Source: JAQGMV01 sp035626595 (GTDB lineage Bacteria > Pseudomonadota > Gammaproteobacteria > Burkholderiales > SG8-41). From it: 64,000 bases of DNA. The DNA is taken from assembly GCA_035626595.1 (NCBI GenBank), contig DASPNJ010000056.1, positions 1 through 64,000 of the forward strand, in the 5' to 3' direction. Both the position numbers and the translations under genes were made by a program. Below are positions 17,797 through 25,926 of the stretch, in pieces. The notes beneath the pieces are model-generated. The model worked only from the letters and a program-made list of their open reading frames with translations. It was not told the origin of the DNA and did no database searches. Numbering within the stretch: the first letter of the stretch is position 1; each line of letters opens with the position of its first letter.

Positions 17797-19262
17797 GATG
17801 CACCTCCGCGCGCCACGCGCCACAGCACGCCGGTGCGCTGCTGCGGCTTCGGCCCCATCTTGTCCATCAGCATGATGCCGAAATCGACGATGTACAACGC
17901 ATTGCCCGAGGGATCGAAGCGCAGGCCCACAGGCCGCTCGATGCCGGCGCTGCCGATCTTGCTCGCAGGGCCGCTTTTGTCGCTTCGGTTGACGACGAAA
18001 TCCTCGATGCGACCGCTTTTGACGTCGACGCGGATCACGCGAAAGCCGACGGGGTGCAGCGATTTCCCCGTTTCCGGCGCCTGATCGCCGAACTCCGCGA
18101 TGAACGCCTGGCCGACGTGGCCGAAGCTCGCGGACCGCGAGAAGTCGATGCCGTTGGATGACGAATGCACGCCGAGTGAGGCAACCGGCTGCGGCGGCTT
18201 ACCCGGCGGCTTCGCGAGCACGAGCTGAGGGATGCCTTTCATCGGCACCTTGTAGAACTCCTGGTTGATGGGCTTGCCTTCGGAATAGTCGGGCCAGCCG
18301 TACCACGCGCCGGGCGTCACACGCCACAGCACGTCGGGCGTTCCCCACACCGGCCGGCTGCCGCGGTCGTCGTAGCCGTTGTCGGTCGCGTAGAGCTGAC
18401 CGTCGGGGGCGAACGCGAGCCCGAAGGGGTTGCGGAAACCCCATGCGACGAGCTCCGGCGCGCCGCCGCCGGGTGCGACTTTCATGATCGCGCCGCTGCA
18501 CGGGATCTGCCCTTTGATCACCTGCCCCGGCTGGGTCGTCGTGCCGAACGGCACGAAGGCGCCGGTTGGCGTGCGCGGGAGATCGGGCGCGAGCGGAACG
18601 TCCTTCGTCTCGTAGTTCACACCGGCGAGCGTGACATCGCGGCACGGGATGTCGTGGAACTTCGGAAAGCGCTTGAGCCAGCCGAATTTGAGATTGTCCT
18701 CGCCGACCACCGCCGAATTGGTCGCGGTGCCTTGCCCGAAGTAGATCGCGCCGTCGGGGCCGATCGCGGGGCCGTTCGTGTGGTGATCGCCCTGGCCCGG
18801 CAGGTTCTCCAAAATCGGCGCGATCTTACCGTCCGGCGTGATGCGCAAGATGCGGCCGCCTTGCATCTGGCCGCCTTCAGCGACGTAGAAGGCGCCGTTC
18901 GCGTACGCGACTCCGGTCCACGGGCCGTTGTTGCTGCCGCGTGCGACTTCGGTGGTGGTGCCATCCTTGTTCACGCGCACGAGCCGCGGTGTCGTGAAAA
19001 CCTCTCCATACGAATAGCCGGCTTCCACGACGTGCGGGATGCCGCTGGCATCGAACGCCACCCCCGTCGGAAAGGTGAAGCCGGTCGCGACGGCTTCGAT
19101 CCGGTAGCCCGCCGGTACGGCGACGTCCGCCGGGTCCACCTTGCGCGGCAGGGTGGCACTGGCCTTTTCACCCCCACCGGACGAGGGCCGCACGTTATAG
19201 CAGCCGGACAGCGTAAATATTGCAGCCGCCGCTGCCACTGCGGCGGAACGCATCGCGCTCAT
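17793..19262 (-). CDS. PQQ-type sugar/sorbosone dehydrogenase-like beta-propeller lipoprotein
   Basis: 489-residue lipoprotein (lipobox TLSGC) made of repeated propeller blades. Examples are GFTFPTGVAFDASG, WGFRNPFGLAFAPDGQLY and GIERPVGLRFDPSGNALY, typical of the soluble glucose/sorbosone dehydrogenase superfamily that can bind PQQ. The substrate cannot be told. It overlaps the cytochrome gene by 4 bases (GTGA) and follows tonB by 145 bases on the same strand. If it is a true PQQ enzyme, it would oxidise a sugar or alcohol in the periplasm and pass electrons to the adjacent cytochrome. Confidence 0.82.
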   Translation of the reverse strand: MSAMRSAAVAAAAAIFTLSGCYNVRPSSGGGEKASATLPRKVDPADVAVPAGYRIEAVATGFTFPTGVAFDASGIPHVVEAGYSYGEVFTTPRLVRVNKDGTTTEVARGSNNGPWTGVAYANGAFYVAEGGQMQGGRILRITPDGKIAPILENLPGQGDHHTNGPAIGPDGAIYFGQGTATNSAVVGEDNLKFGWLKRFPKFHDIPCRDVTLAGVNYETKDVPLAPDLPRTPTGAFVPFGTTTQPGQVIKGQIPCSGAIMKVAPGGGAPELVAWGFRNPFGLAFAPDGQLYATDNGYDDRGSRPVWGTPDVLWRVTPGAWYGWPDYSEGKPINQEFYKVPMKGIPQLVLAKPPGKPPQPVASLGVHSSSNGIDFSRSASFGHVGQAFIAEFGDQAPETGKSLHPVGFRVIRVDVKSGRIEDFVVNRSDKSGPASKIGSAGIERPVGLRFDPSGNALYIVDFGIMLMDKMGPKPQQRTGVLWRVARGGAS

Positions 19263-19407
19263 CGTTCGATTCTCCTCATGTCGAGCACGTCGGCTTGTGC
19301 TCTCCGATTGCCGGCGAAGCGCTTTTGCAAGGCGGATGCCGCGTCAGGAGTAATGGCTTTCCCAGCGACGATGCGCTCTTCGCGTCCGCCGCCGCATGCG
19401 GCTACGC
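19263..19407 (-). other. intergenic region between tonB and the propeller gene
   Basis: 145 bases without a convincing gene. One minus-strand frame stays open (reading VAACGGGREERIVAGKAI...) but has no start codon after tonB, so it may be a decayed remnant or chance. I find no B12-box-like sequence, which argues against a cobalamin riboswitch. AGGAG sits 8 bases before the propeller ATG and is its probable ribosome site. Confidence 0.5.
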
Positions 19408-20232
19408 TCAGGACACGCCTTCGAGCCTGAACACGATCGGCACGAGCACGTGCGCTTCGACCGGCTGCCCGCCCCGGCGCGCAGGCACGAATCGCCATGA
19501 CTTCACCGCGTCCAGCGCGGCCTGGTCGAGCGCCGCAGAGCCGCTGCTTTTTTCGAGATCGATCGAAGCCGCGGCGCCCTCACGCGTGACGAGCACCTTC
19601 AGCAGCACCGTGCCCTGCTCGCCGCGACGGCGGGCGCTGACCGGATAGCGCGGCGGCGGGTTGCGCAGGTACGCCGCGTTGAAAACGGGCGGCGTGTTTT
19701 GCTCGAAAGCATCGCCGCCCTTCGCCACGCGCCCTGCATCGCGTGACGGCCCAGCCGAGGGCCCGCCAGCGGCGCCCGGCGCCGCCGTCGCGCGTGGTTC
19801 GGGCGCCGCCGGAGCCGGAACGCTCGGCGGCGCCGCAGGCGCCGCCACCGGCGTCGGCTCGGTCGCGGTCGGCGCCGGCAGCGCGAGCACCGGCGGAGGA
19901 TCCGGTGCGGCGATCACGCGGGGGGACTCGCGCGGAGGCCGTGCAGCCTTTTTTTCCGGCGCAGCGGCTTTCGTCTTCCGCTCGGGCGGCCTCACGCGCG
20001 GCGGCGGGGATGGCGGAGCAGCCGCCGGCGCGCTGGCGATCACTCGCGGCGGCTCGAGCCGTTGCAGCGTCACCTCCAGCGCCTCGACGGTCACGACCGG
20101 GCGTATCCATCCGGGAAGCGCGAGCAGCAGTGCCGCGTGCAGTGCGAGGCTCCCGCAGACGAACAGCGCGAACGCGCGCGGCGAGGCCGTTCGCACGGAT
20201 GGATCGATGCTCGGCATGGACAATGCGCTCAT
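19408..20232 (-). CDS. tonB: TonB energy-transducing protein
   Basis: Couples the inner-membrane proton gradient to outer-membrane receptors. A single N-terminal anchor (AFALFVCGSLALHAALLLAL) is followed by a long Pro/Ala/Lys-rich periplasm-spanning region. The C-terminal TonB domain has NPPPRYPVSARRRGEQGTV and LDQAALDAVKSWRFVPARRG. The ATG at 20232 gives 274 residues; a second ATG at 20217 is possible. No exbB/exbD is adjacent. It lies upstream of the propeller-cytochrome-receptor genes and probably serves that receptor. Confidence 0.93.
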   Translation of the reverse strand: MSALSMPSIDPSVRTASPRAFALFVCGSLALHAALLLALPGWIRPVVTVEALEVTLQRLEPPRVIASAPAAAPPSPPPRVRPPERKTKAAAPEKKAARPPRESPRVIAAPDPPPVLALPAPTATEPTPVAAPAAPPSVPAPAAPEPRATAAPGAAGGPSAGPSRDAGRVAKGGDAFEQNTPPVFNAAYLRNPPPRYPVSARRRGEQGTVLLKVLVTREGAAASIDLEKSSGSAALDQAALDAVKSWRFVPARRGGQPVEAHVLVPIVFRLEGVS

Positions 20233-20287
20233 CGCACGGGAAATGCACCCGGCATGCCGCCCGAAGTTTAGTGCGAGCGGCGGCTGT

Positions 20288-21046
20288 TCAATGCAGGAAC
20301 ACGGCCGGCAGCGTGACCGTGACGATGCCGGCCGCAATCAGCACGATCTGCCAGACAGTGCTTCGGGTGTCCATCGCCCGGTGCAGACCCGGGATCAGAT
20401 CGGCGACCGCGATGTAGATAAAGCTCGCCGCGGCGAGCGCGAGGATGTAGGGCACGACGTATTGCGCGTTGCCGAGCGCGAGATATCCTGCGATGCCGCC
20501 TACCACCGCCATCGCGCTCGAGGCAAGATTGAGCGCAAGCGCGCGCGAGCGCGACAGCCCGCAGTCGAGCAGGACCATGAAGTCGCCGACTTCCTGGGGC
20601 ACCTCGTGCGCGACGAGCGCCACGGCCGCGGCAACGCCGAGCACCGGGTCGGTAACGAACGCCGAGGCGATCAGCACACCGTCGACGAAGTTGTGAAAGC
20701 CGTCGCCGATGATGATCAGCGTCGCGACCGGCTTCACATGCGTGTGGGCTTCCTCGTGGCCCGCATGCACGTGCTGGTGGCGGTGACGCCACAGCGCCGC
20801 CTTTTCCAGCAGGAAAAATCCGAGCAGGCCTGCGAGCGTCGCCGCGAACAGCCCTTCGATGCTTTCCGCCTGCCTGAATGCCTCCGGCAGCAGGTGCAGG
20901 AACGCGGCGCCGAGCATCGCGCCCACCGCGTAGCTCACCATTCGCGAGACCATCGTCGAGAGCGCGGTGAACGACAGGAATGCCGCCGCCGAGATGCTCA
21001 GCACGCCGCCCAGCAGCGTGGCGCAGATGATCCAGAGCAGAGTCAC
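20288..21046 (-). CDS. ZIP-family divalent metal transporter
   Basis: 252-residue inner-membrane protein with about eight helices. The metal-binding helices are visible as DGFHNFVDGVLIASAF and ALVAHEVPQEVGDFMVLL, and there is a His-rich cytoplasmic loop (HRHQHVHAGHEEAHTH). ZIP proteins import Zn or other divalent cations. The GTG at 21046 is preferred because the upstream open frame encodes no hydrophobic or family-like sequence. The exact metal is not predictable. Confidence 0.88.
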   Translation of the reverse strand: MTLLWIICATLLGGVLSISAAAFLSFTALSTMVSRMVSYAVGAMLGAAFLHLLPEAFRQAESIEGLFAATLAGLLGFFLLEKAALWRHRHQHVHAGHEEAHTHVKPVATLIIIGDGFHNFVDGVLIASAFVTDPVLGVAAAVALVAHEVPQEVGDFMVLLDCGLSRSRALALNLASSAMAVVGGIAGYLALGNAQYVVPYILALAAASFIYIAVADLIPGLHRAMDTRSTVWQIVLIAAGIVTVTLPAVFLH

Positions 21047-21176
21047 CGGCGCGCCGCCGCCGTATCGGTGCGCGTCCGGCGCTCGCGTTCGAAGCCTGTG
21101 CGTGGATTGGGGAACGGCATGAGGGCCGCAATTAAACCATTCGCGGCGAGGCCAATGCAAAAAATGGCGTCAGTCC

Positions 21177-22388
21177 CTACCCGCGTGCGAGCGTCGCCGC
21201 GATATCCACTTCGTGCGCACGCCATGCCGGCAGCAGCGCGGTGATCGTCCCGAGCAGCAGCGTGGCGAGCACGATCAAGGGTTCGCCGGGGTGCCAGCGC
21301 ATTCCTGTGACCGACACCTGCTCCGCCTGATGCAGCGCGAGCCCGAGCACCGACGTGAGGGCGTGGCCGAGCGCGAGGCCGAGCAGGGCGCCGGCGAAGG
21401 CGAGCACGAAACCTTCGAACAGAAGCAGGCCCATGATGCGCTCGCGCGTGGCGCCGAGCGTACGCATCACCGCCAGATCGTACCGACGCTCGCTCAGGCT
21501 GCCGTAGAGCGCGATGAACATCGACAGCACGGCCGAGGCGATCAGCACGACGGCGAAGATGCGGATGAGGTCGGTCGATATCGCGAGAATGCCGTGCATG
21601 CGAGCCGAGTGCTCCGCCGGGGACGCAGCCTGGAGATGCGGGTAGGCCGCGACGACGTAGGGCACCTCTCGCGCCACGTGGCTCACGTCGTACTGGAGCA
21701 GCAGCGCGTTGACGGTTCTCGGGTCCGCCGGCGGCTCCGCGATGAGGCCGTATTCATCGGGCCGCGGCTTCGCAGGGTGCAGGGTCCAGTAGCTTTCCAG
21801 ACCCGTCAGGATGAGACCGTCGAGGACGCTGCCGGTACGCTCGAGAACGCCGACGATGCGGTAGTCGTGCTCGGGATGCGCTATGCCCGACGCGCCCGTC
21901 ACCGCGTGCACCGGCTCGAACGTCGAGCCGATCTCGGGGCGCAGCCGCAGCGCGACGTCGGCGCCGACGACCGCTTCCAGCGGCTTCCCCCACAACCGCC
22001 CGCGCGCGAGCCGCGCCCCATGCAGCGCGACGTAGTCATGGCTGGTCCCGACGATGCGAAAGCCGAAGTAATGATCGCCGAACGCGAGCGGTATCGCCCT
22101 GCGCACGCCGCGGTGCGCGGCGATCTCCTGCGCTTCGCTCCAGCTCATGCTGCCGCCGGGCTCGTCGAGGGCGTATACGGCGGCAAGGATGAGCTGCGTC
22201 TCGCTGCCTTTGGCGCCGACGACGAGGTCGATCCCGTGCGCGTCACGCCGGATGCGCTCCTCGAGCTGCGAACCGGTGAGGAGCAGCAGCGTGACCGCCC
22301 CGACGGCGAACGCCAGCAGAACGACGTTGAGCAGCGTGCTCGAGCGGCGTTTACGCAGATACGCGAAGCTGATGCGCGCCAGTGTCAT
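21177..22388 (-). CDS. ABC transporter permease (FtsX/MacB/LolC-like)
   Basis: 403-residue permease with an N-terminal helix (STLLNVVLLAFAVGAVTLLL), a large periplasmic MacB-PCD domain, and three C-terminal helices with the FtsX signature SLSERRYDLAVMRTLGATRE. It starts at the ATG overlapping the ATPase stop codon (ATGA, 22385-22388). Such pairs drive mechanotransmission, for example lipoprotein or peptide export. No periplasmic adaptor is adjacent. Confidence 0.9.
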   Translation of the reverse strand: MTLARISFAYLRKRRSSTLLNVVLLAFAVGAVTLLLLTGSQLEERIRRDAHGIDLVVGAKGSETQLILAAVYALDEPGGSMSWSEAQEIAAHRGVRRAIPLAFGDHYFGFRIVGTSHDYVALHGARLARGRLWGKPLEAVVGADVALRLRPEIGSTFEPVHAVTGASGIAHPEHDYRIVGVLERTGSVLDGLILTGLESYWTLHPAKPRPDEYGLIAEPPADPRTVNALLLQYDVSHVAREVPYVVAAYPHLQAASPAEHSARMHGILAISTDLIRIFAVVLIASAVLSMFIALYGSLSERRYDLAVMRTLGATRERIMGLLLFEGFVLAFAGALLGLALGHALTSVLGLALHQAEQVSVTGMRWHPGEPLIVLATLLLGTITALLPAWRAHEVDIAATLARG

Positions 22389-23023
22389 TGGCGTCGAGGC
22401 AGCACGTACTGATTGCCGAAACGCGAATGGATACGCTGATCGTGCGTCGCGATCACGAGCGTCGCGCGGCACGCCTTCGCCTGCGTCTCCAGCAGATCGA
22501 GTGTCTGCGCGCAGCGCTCGTCGTCGAGGTTCGACGTCGGCTCATCGGCGAGGAGGAGCGTGGGCCGGTTCACGACGGCGCGCGCGACGGCTACCCGCTG
22601 CTGCTGGCCGAACGAGAGCTCGTGCGGAAAAGCATCCGCTCGATCCGCGAGGCCGAGATCGGCGAGCACCTCGTTCACCCGGCCGGCGTTGCGCTCGACG
22701 CGCGAGAAGTACTGCGCGATCGCGACGTTATCGCGAACCGTGAGGCTGTCCACGAGATGCAATTGCTGGAGCACGATGCCGACGTGGCGGCCGCGAAAGC
22801 GGTCGAGCTCGCGCGCCTTCATGCGGGTCAACCGCTGTCCGGAGACGAGCACGTCGCCGAAGCTCGGCTTGAGAATCCCGGCGAGGATGTGCAGGAGCGT
22901 CGTCTTGCCGCTGCCCGACGGTCCGAGCACCAGCCAGTGCTCCCCCTGCTCCGCGAGCCAGTCGCGTATCTGCAGCACGTCGGCGCCGTCGTACGCGTGG
23001 CGCAGGTCGCGGATCTGGAACAT
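22385..23023 (-). CDS. ABC transporter ATP-binding protein (LolD/MacB-like)
   Basis: 212-residue ATPase partner of the permease. Walker A is GPSGSGKTT, the Q-loop is GIVLQQLHLV, the signature is LSFGQQQRVAVARA, and Walker B/D-loop is LLADEPTSNLDD. The signature begins LSFGQ rather than LSGGQ, a conservative change seen in this subfamily. It overlaps the permease by 4 bases and is divergent from yidD across a 59-base gap with a strong palindrome. Confidence 0.93.
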   Translation of the reverse strand: MFQIRDLRHAYDGADVLQIRDWLAEQGEHWLVLGPSGSGKTTLLHILAGILKPSFGDVLVSGQRLTRMKARELDRFRGRHVGIVLQQLHLVDSLTVRDNVAIAQYFSRVERNAGRVNEVLADLGLADRADAFPHELSFGQQQRVAVARAVVNRPTLLLADEPTSNLDDERCAQTLDLLETQAKACRATLVIATHDQRIHSRFGNQYVLPRRQ

Positions 23024-23040
23024 GGAGAGAAATTGGCGTC

Positions 23041-23072
23041 GGAGTAAGATTTCGCGGCGCGAATCTTACTCC
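23041..23072. promoter_or_regulatory. 32-base palindrome between divergent ABC operon and yidD
   Basis: GGAGTAAGATT pairs perfectly with AATCTTACTCC (11 bp). The inner arms are CGCG/CGCG with one unpaired T. It fills most of the 59-base space between the ATPase start (23023) and the yidD start (23083). The position suits an operator for both promoters. It could equally be a hairpin in the yidD leader. Confidence 0.6.
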
Positions 23073-23082
23073 CACCCGATTC

Positions 23083-23301
23083 ATGAAACGCCTGCTGCTC
23101 GCGTTGATCGCCGGTTATCGCCTGCTGGTGAGTCCGTTCCTCGGCGCGAACTGCCGCTTCTATCCCACGTGCTCGGCGTACGCAGCCGAAGCCATCGAGA
23201 CGCATGGCGCACTGCGCGGCGCGTGGCTTGCCGTCAAGCGCATCACGAAGTGCCACCCGTGGCACCCCGGCGGCGTCGATCCGGTGCCGCCGCGGAGGTA
23301 G
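23083..23301 (+). CDS. yidD: membrane protein insertion efficiency factor YidD
   Basis: 72-residue protein with the family core GYRLLVSPFLGANCRFYPTC SAYAAEAIETHG and the ending KRITKCHPWHPGGVDPVP. YidD assists YidC/Sec membrane insertion. It is normally found in the rnpA-yidD-yidC cluster near the origin. Here it stands alone. Its TAG stop lies inside the first hairpin of a two-hairpin 3' element. Confidence 0.94.
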   Translation: MKRLLLALIAGYRLLVSPFLGANCRFYPTCSAYAAEAIETHGALRGAWLAVKRITKCHPWHPGGVDPVPPRR

Positions 23302-23386
23302 CGCCGCTCGCCTTCGGCTCGGGGCCTGGGCGCTACACGAACAGAGAGAAACCTTCCACGGTTTCCCTCCGTAACCTCCCTTCCCC
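23298..23386 (+). repeat. two-hairpin 3'-end element, copy A2 (after yidD)
   Basis: Hairpin 1 GTAGCGCC...GGGCGCTAC starts at the yidD stop codon. It is followed by ACGAACAG, hairpin 2 GAGAGAAACC-ttccac-GGTTTCCCTC and tail CGTAACCTCCCTTCC. Sense orientation to yidD. It is followed directly by the longer B1 copy. Confidence 0.8.
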
Positions 23387-23397
23387 CATGGAACGCC

Positions 23398-23500
23398 CGG
23401 GCTGCCATCGGCAGCCCGCCTCGGCCGGTGAACGATTCAGAGGAAAACCAAGCATGGGCAACCTACCGGCTGCCCGTGTTTCCTCCGAAACCTCCTTTCC
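23398..23500 (+). repeat. two-hairpin 3'-end element, extended copy B1
   Basis: Hairpin 1 is CGGGCTGCC-atc-GGCAGCCCG. It is followed by GTGAACGATTCAG, then an outer stem GAGGAAAAC...GTTTCCTC enclosing an extra hairpin GGGCA...TGCCC, and the tail CGAAACCTCCTTTCC. This is the A-type element with a hairpin inserted in the loop. It lies in tandem with A2. Its closest relative is B2 at 59361-59486. Confidence 0.75.
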
Positions 23501-23528
23501 TTGCAGGGCGGCGCCGCGCGCCGCTCGC

Positions 23529-24326
23529 TCAGAAGAACGCGAGCGCCCTCGCCTCGATGCTCTGCCGCGGCGGCGCGCCCGGCGGCGTGGTCGGATCGTC
23601 GAACGCGGTATGCGCGGTGAAGCGCGCGCGCCCGTCGTTCGCGGAGTCGTACACGGTGAAGACGAGCGCTTCGTCGCGGTGCATCTGCGGGAAGTAGAAC
23701 CACTGGTGGCTCGGGTTGTACTTCAGGCGGTACGTCTGCCCGACGCGATTCGGATAGCGCCGTTCAGCGACCATCAGATCGTCGAAGGCGATGCTGCGCG
23801 CATCCGCCATCGCGAGCGGGTTCGACTGGATCGGCTGGTTGATCGCGCGCCACACCTGAATGATCGCGAAGCGGCGCTGGAGCAGCGCTTCCGCCTCGTC
23901 GCCCATCAGCTCGCGCACGCGGTTCGGTCCCGACCACTCGGTGTAATCGTTGTGGGCCGAGAGCACCGGCTCGCGGATGAGCTTCTCCTCGCGCTCGCCT
24001 TCATTGCCGGAGCGCAACGTGTGATCGAAGACGACGACACGCGACGCGCCCGATTGCTGCTTGATGAGCTCGATCACCTCGGGGTAGTACACGCGCTTCA
24101 GCTCTTCGGCGTCGAAGAAATCCTTCATCGCCGTCTTGTGCTCGACGAGCACGAAGCCGTTGCGCTCGATCGAAAGATCTCCGATGCACTCGCGGCCGTC
24201 GCGGATAGCCATCGGATGCATGTCCTGCGCGCCGGTCTTGCGCCGGCGGATGTTGTTCGGGCCGAACGTTTCGTTGACGAGCTTCTCGCCTGTGTCTACC
24301 GTGTAAGGAATCTCAGCCGTGATCAT
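23529..24326 (-). CDS. CmcJ/NvfI-family oxidoreductase
   Basis: 265-residue protein resembling the CmcJ/NvfI family, found in cephamycin and fungal meroterpenoid pathways and as many uncharacterised bacterial proteins. Typical segments are VLSAHNDYTEWSGPNRVREL, IQVWRAINQPIQSNPLAMAD and YNPSHQWFYFPQMHRDEAL. The ATG at 24326 has GGGAG 7 bases upstream and is preferred over 24338. Its start faces that of an exported amidohydrolase. Reaction and substrate are unknown; there is no secondary-metabolite cluster here. Confidence 0.75.
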   Translation of the reverse strand: MITAEIPYTVDTGEKLVNETFGPNNIRRRKTGAQDMHPMAIRDGRECIGDLSIERNGFVLVEHKTAMKDFFDAEELKRVYYPEVIELIKQQSGASRVVVFDHTLRSGNEGEREEKLIREPVLSAHNDYTEWSGPNRVRELMGDEAEALLQRRFAIIQVWRAINQPIQSNPLAMADARSIAFDDLMVAERRYPNRVGQTYRLKYNPSHQWFYFPQMHRDEALVFTVYDSANDGRARFTAHTAFDDPTTPPGAPPRQSIEARALAFF

Positions 24327-24405
24327 GAGGGCTCCCATGGATCGAACCGACGCGGAAGGCGCGCGCCTCCCGATCAAGCTCGATAGTACAAGCAACGGAG
24401 AATTC

Positions 24406-25809
24406 GTGCCGATGCCGCTCTCGCAGGCGAACCGCCTTGCCAACCGGCTGGCGCACCAAACGGCAACGCAGAACGCGAAGCGCACGGGCCTCTCCCGGCG
24501 CGATTTTCTGGTCTCCGGTTGCGGCGCGGCGAGCACGCTCCTCGCCTTCAACGCAGCGAACGCGGCAGCAGGACGCACCGGCGGTTACTTCGACGTGCCC
24601 GCCGAGGCCGCACTCGATGTGCAGCTCGCCGCAGCAACGACCGGCGGCAAGGGGGAATTCATCTTCGACGTGCAGGGGCATTTCGTCGACCCGAACCGGC
24701 TGTGGCTCGAGACCGCGCCCGCCGACGCGTTCAAATGGTCACCGAAGGCGGCGTGCTCGCTCGCATCGAAACCGGGGCCGCGCGCGCATCTCGCGTGTCT
24801 CGGGCCCGAGGAATTCGTGAAAGACGTGTTCCTCGACAGCGACACCGACATGATGGTGCTGTCGTTCGTGCCGTCGCGGCGCGATGCCGAGCCGCTTACG
24901 ATCCAGGCCGCCGACGCCGTGCGGCGCATCGTCGACAAGCTCCAGGGCACGCACCGCCTGCTCGTACACGGTCGCGTCAATCCGAATCAGTCCGGCGACG
25001 TCGAGGCGATGGACGAGCTCAAGGCGCGCTGGCAAGTCGCCGCATGGAAGACTTACACGCAATGGGGCCCGGACGGCCGCGGCTTCTTTCTCTCCGATGA
25101 CGTCGGTACGCGGTTCATCGAGAAAGCGCGCGCGCTCGACGTGAGAGTGATCTGCGTCCACAAGGGCTTGCCGTTCGGCAAGCAGTCGTACGAGCACAGC
25201 CAGTGCAGCGACATCGGCGTCGTCGCGAAGCGCTTTCCGGACGTCGCGTTTCTCGTCTATCACTCCGGCTTCGTGAGCGGCGTCGCGGAACAGGCGTACG
25301 ACCACGCCGCACGGCGCGACGGCATCGACACGCTGATCCGCTCGCTGGTCGATAACAACGTGAAGCCGAACAGCAACGTGTATGCGGAGCTCGGCAGCAC
25401 GTGGCGCTTTCTCATGCGGGATCCGACACAGGCCGCGCACGCGCTCGGGAAGCTGATCCGCTACTGCGGCGAGGACAACGTGCTGTGGGGCACCGATTCG
25501 ATCTGGTACGGCTCGCCGCAGGATCAGATTCAGGCCTTCCGCACGTTTCAGATCGCGCGCGAGCTGCGCGAAAAGCACGGCTACGCGGAGATCACCCCGT
25601 CACTGCGCGCGAGAATTTTCGGGCTCAATGCGGCGCGGGTTTACGGCATCAGCGCCGCGGAGGTGAAGAAATATGCGAGCCGCGACGCGATCGCCAAAAC
25701 ACGCGAGAACTACCTCGAGCGGCAAGACCCGCACTTCCTCACCTACGGCCCGAAAACGCGGCGCGAATTCCTGAATCTGCTCGCGTGGAACGGCGGTACG
25801 CAGGCGTAG
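24406..25809 (+). CDS. Tat-exported amidohydrolase (amidohydrolase_2 type)
   Basis: 467 residues. The twin-arginine signal LSRRDFLVSG (residues 29-38) precedes a hydrophobic stretch ending in NAANA, so the enzyme is probably periplasmic. The TIM-barrel metal-site features are DVQGHFVD, VYHSGF and a late GTDSIWYG, resembling ACMSD/hydratase-type amidohydrolases. The GTG at 24406 is chosen for its GGAGA site. Upstream in-frame starts (24319, 24337) would overlap the divergent CmcJ-like start. Substrate unknown. Confidence 0.8.
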   Translation: MPMPLSQANRLANRLAHQTATQNAKRTGLSRRDFLVSGCGAASTLLAFNAANAAAGRTGGYFDVPAEAALDVQLAAATTGGKGEFIFDVQGHFVDPNRLWLETAPADAFKWSPKAACSLASKPGPRAHLACLGPEEFVKDVFLDSDTDMMVLSFVPSRRDAEPLTIQAADAVRRIVDKLQGTHRLLVHGRVNPNQSGDVEAMDELKARWQVAAWKTYTQWGPDGRGFFLSDDVGTRFIEKARALDVRVICVHKGLPFGKQSYEHSQCSDIGVVAKRFPDVAFLVYHSGFVSGVAEQAYDHAARRDGIDTLIRSLVDNNVKPNSNVYAELGSTWRFLMRDPTQAAHALGKLIRYCGEDNVLWGTDSIWYGSPQDQIQAFRTFQIARELREKHGYAEITPSLRARIFGLNAARVYGISAAEVKKYASRDAIAKTRENYLERQDPHFLTYGPKTRREFLNLLAWNGGTQA

Positions 25810-25858
25810 AGTGGGTCGATGGCCCACCGCGGTCGGTGCGCTGCTAGCGCACCCTACG
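25806..25858. repeat. GGTGCGCC/CCCTAC-family hairpins after the amidohydrolase
   Basis: GTGGGTCgatGGCCCAC followed by GGTGCGCtgctaGCGCACC and CCTACG. The amidohydrolase TAG stop lies at its left edge. It lies between convergent genes. The remaining bases to 25926 show nothing recognisable. Confidence 0.75.
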
Positions 25859-25926
25859 CCGCTCGCCGAATCACCTCCACCGCGCGTTTGGCTATGGCCA
25901 TCGGCCGTCCGAAACGGCGCTGGCGC

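Noticed and set aside
15506..17803. 765-residue version of the TonB receptor starting at 17803
   Set aside because: The extra N-terminal part is the cytochrome gene read in another frame. The signal peptide and ribosome site support the TTG at 17401.
19263..19407. Possible cobalamin riboswitch upstream of the receptor operon
   Set aside because: No B12-box-like sequence and too little space for the full aptamer.
20268..21131. Second minus-strand frame over the ZIP transporter
   Set aside because: Arg/Ala-rich and without membrane segments, whereas the other frame encodes a clear ZIP protein.
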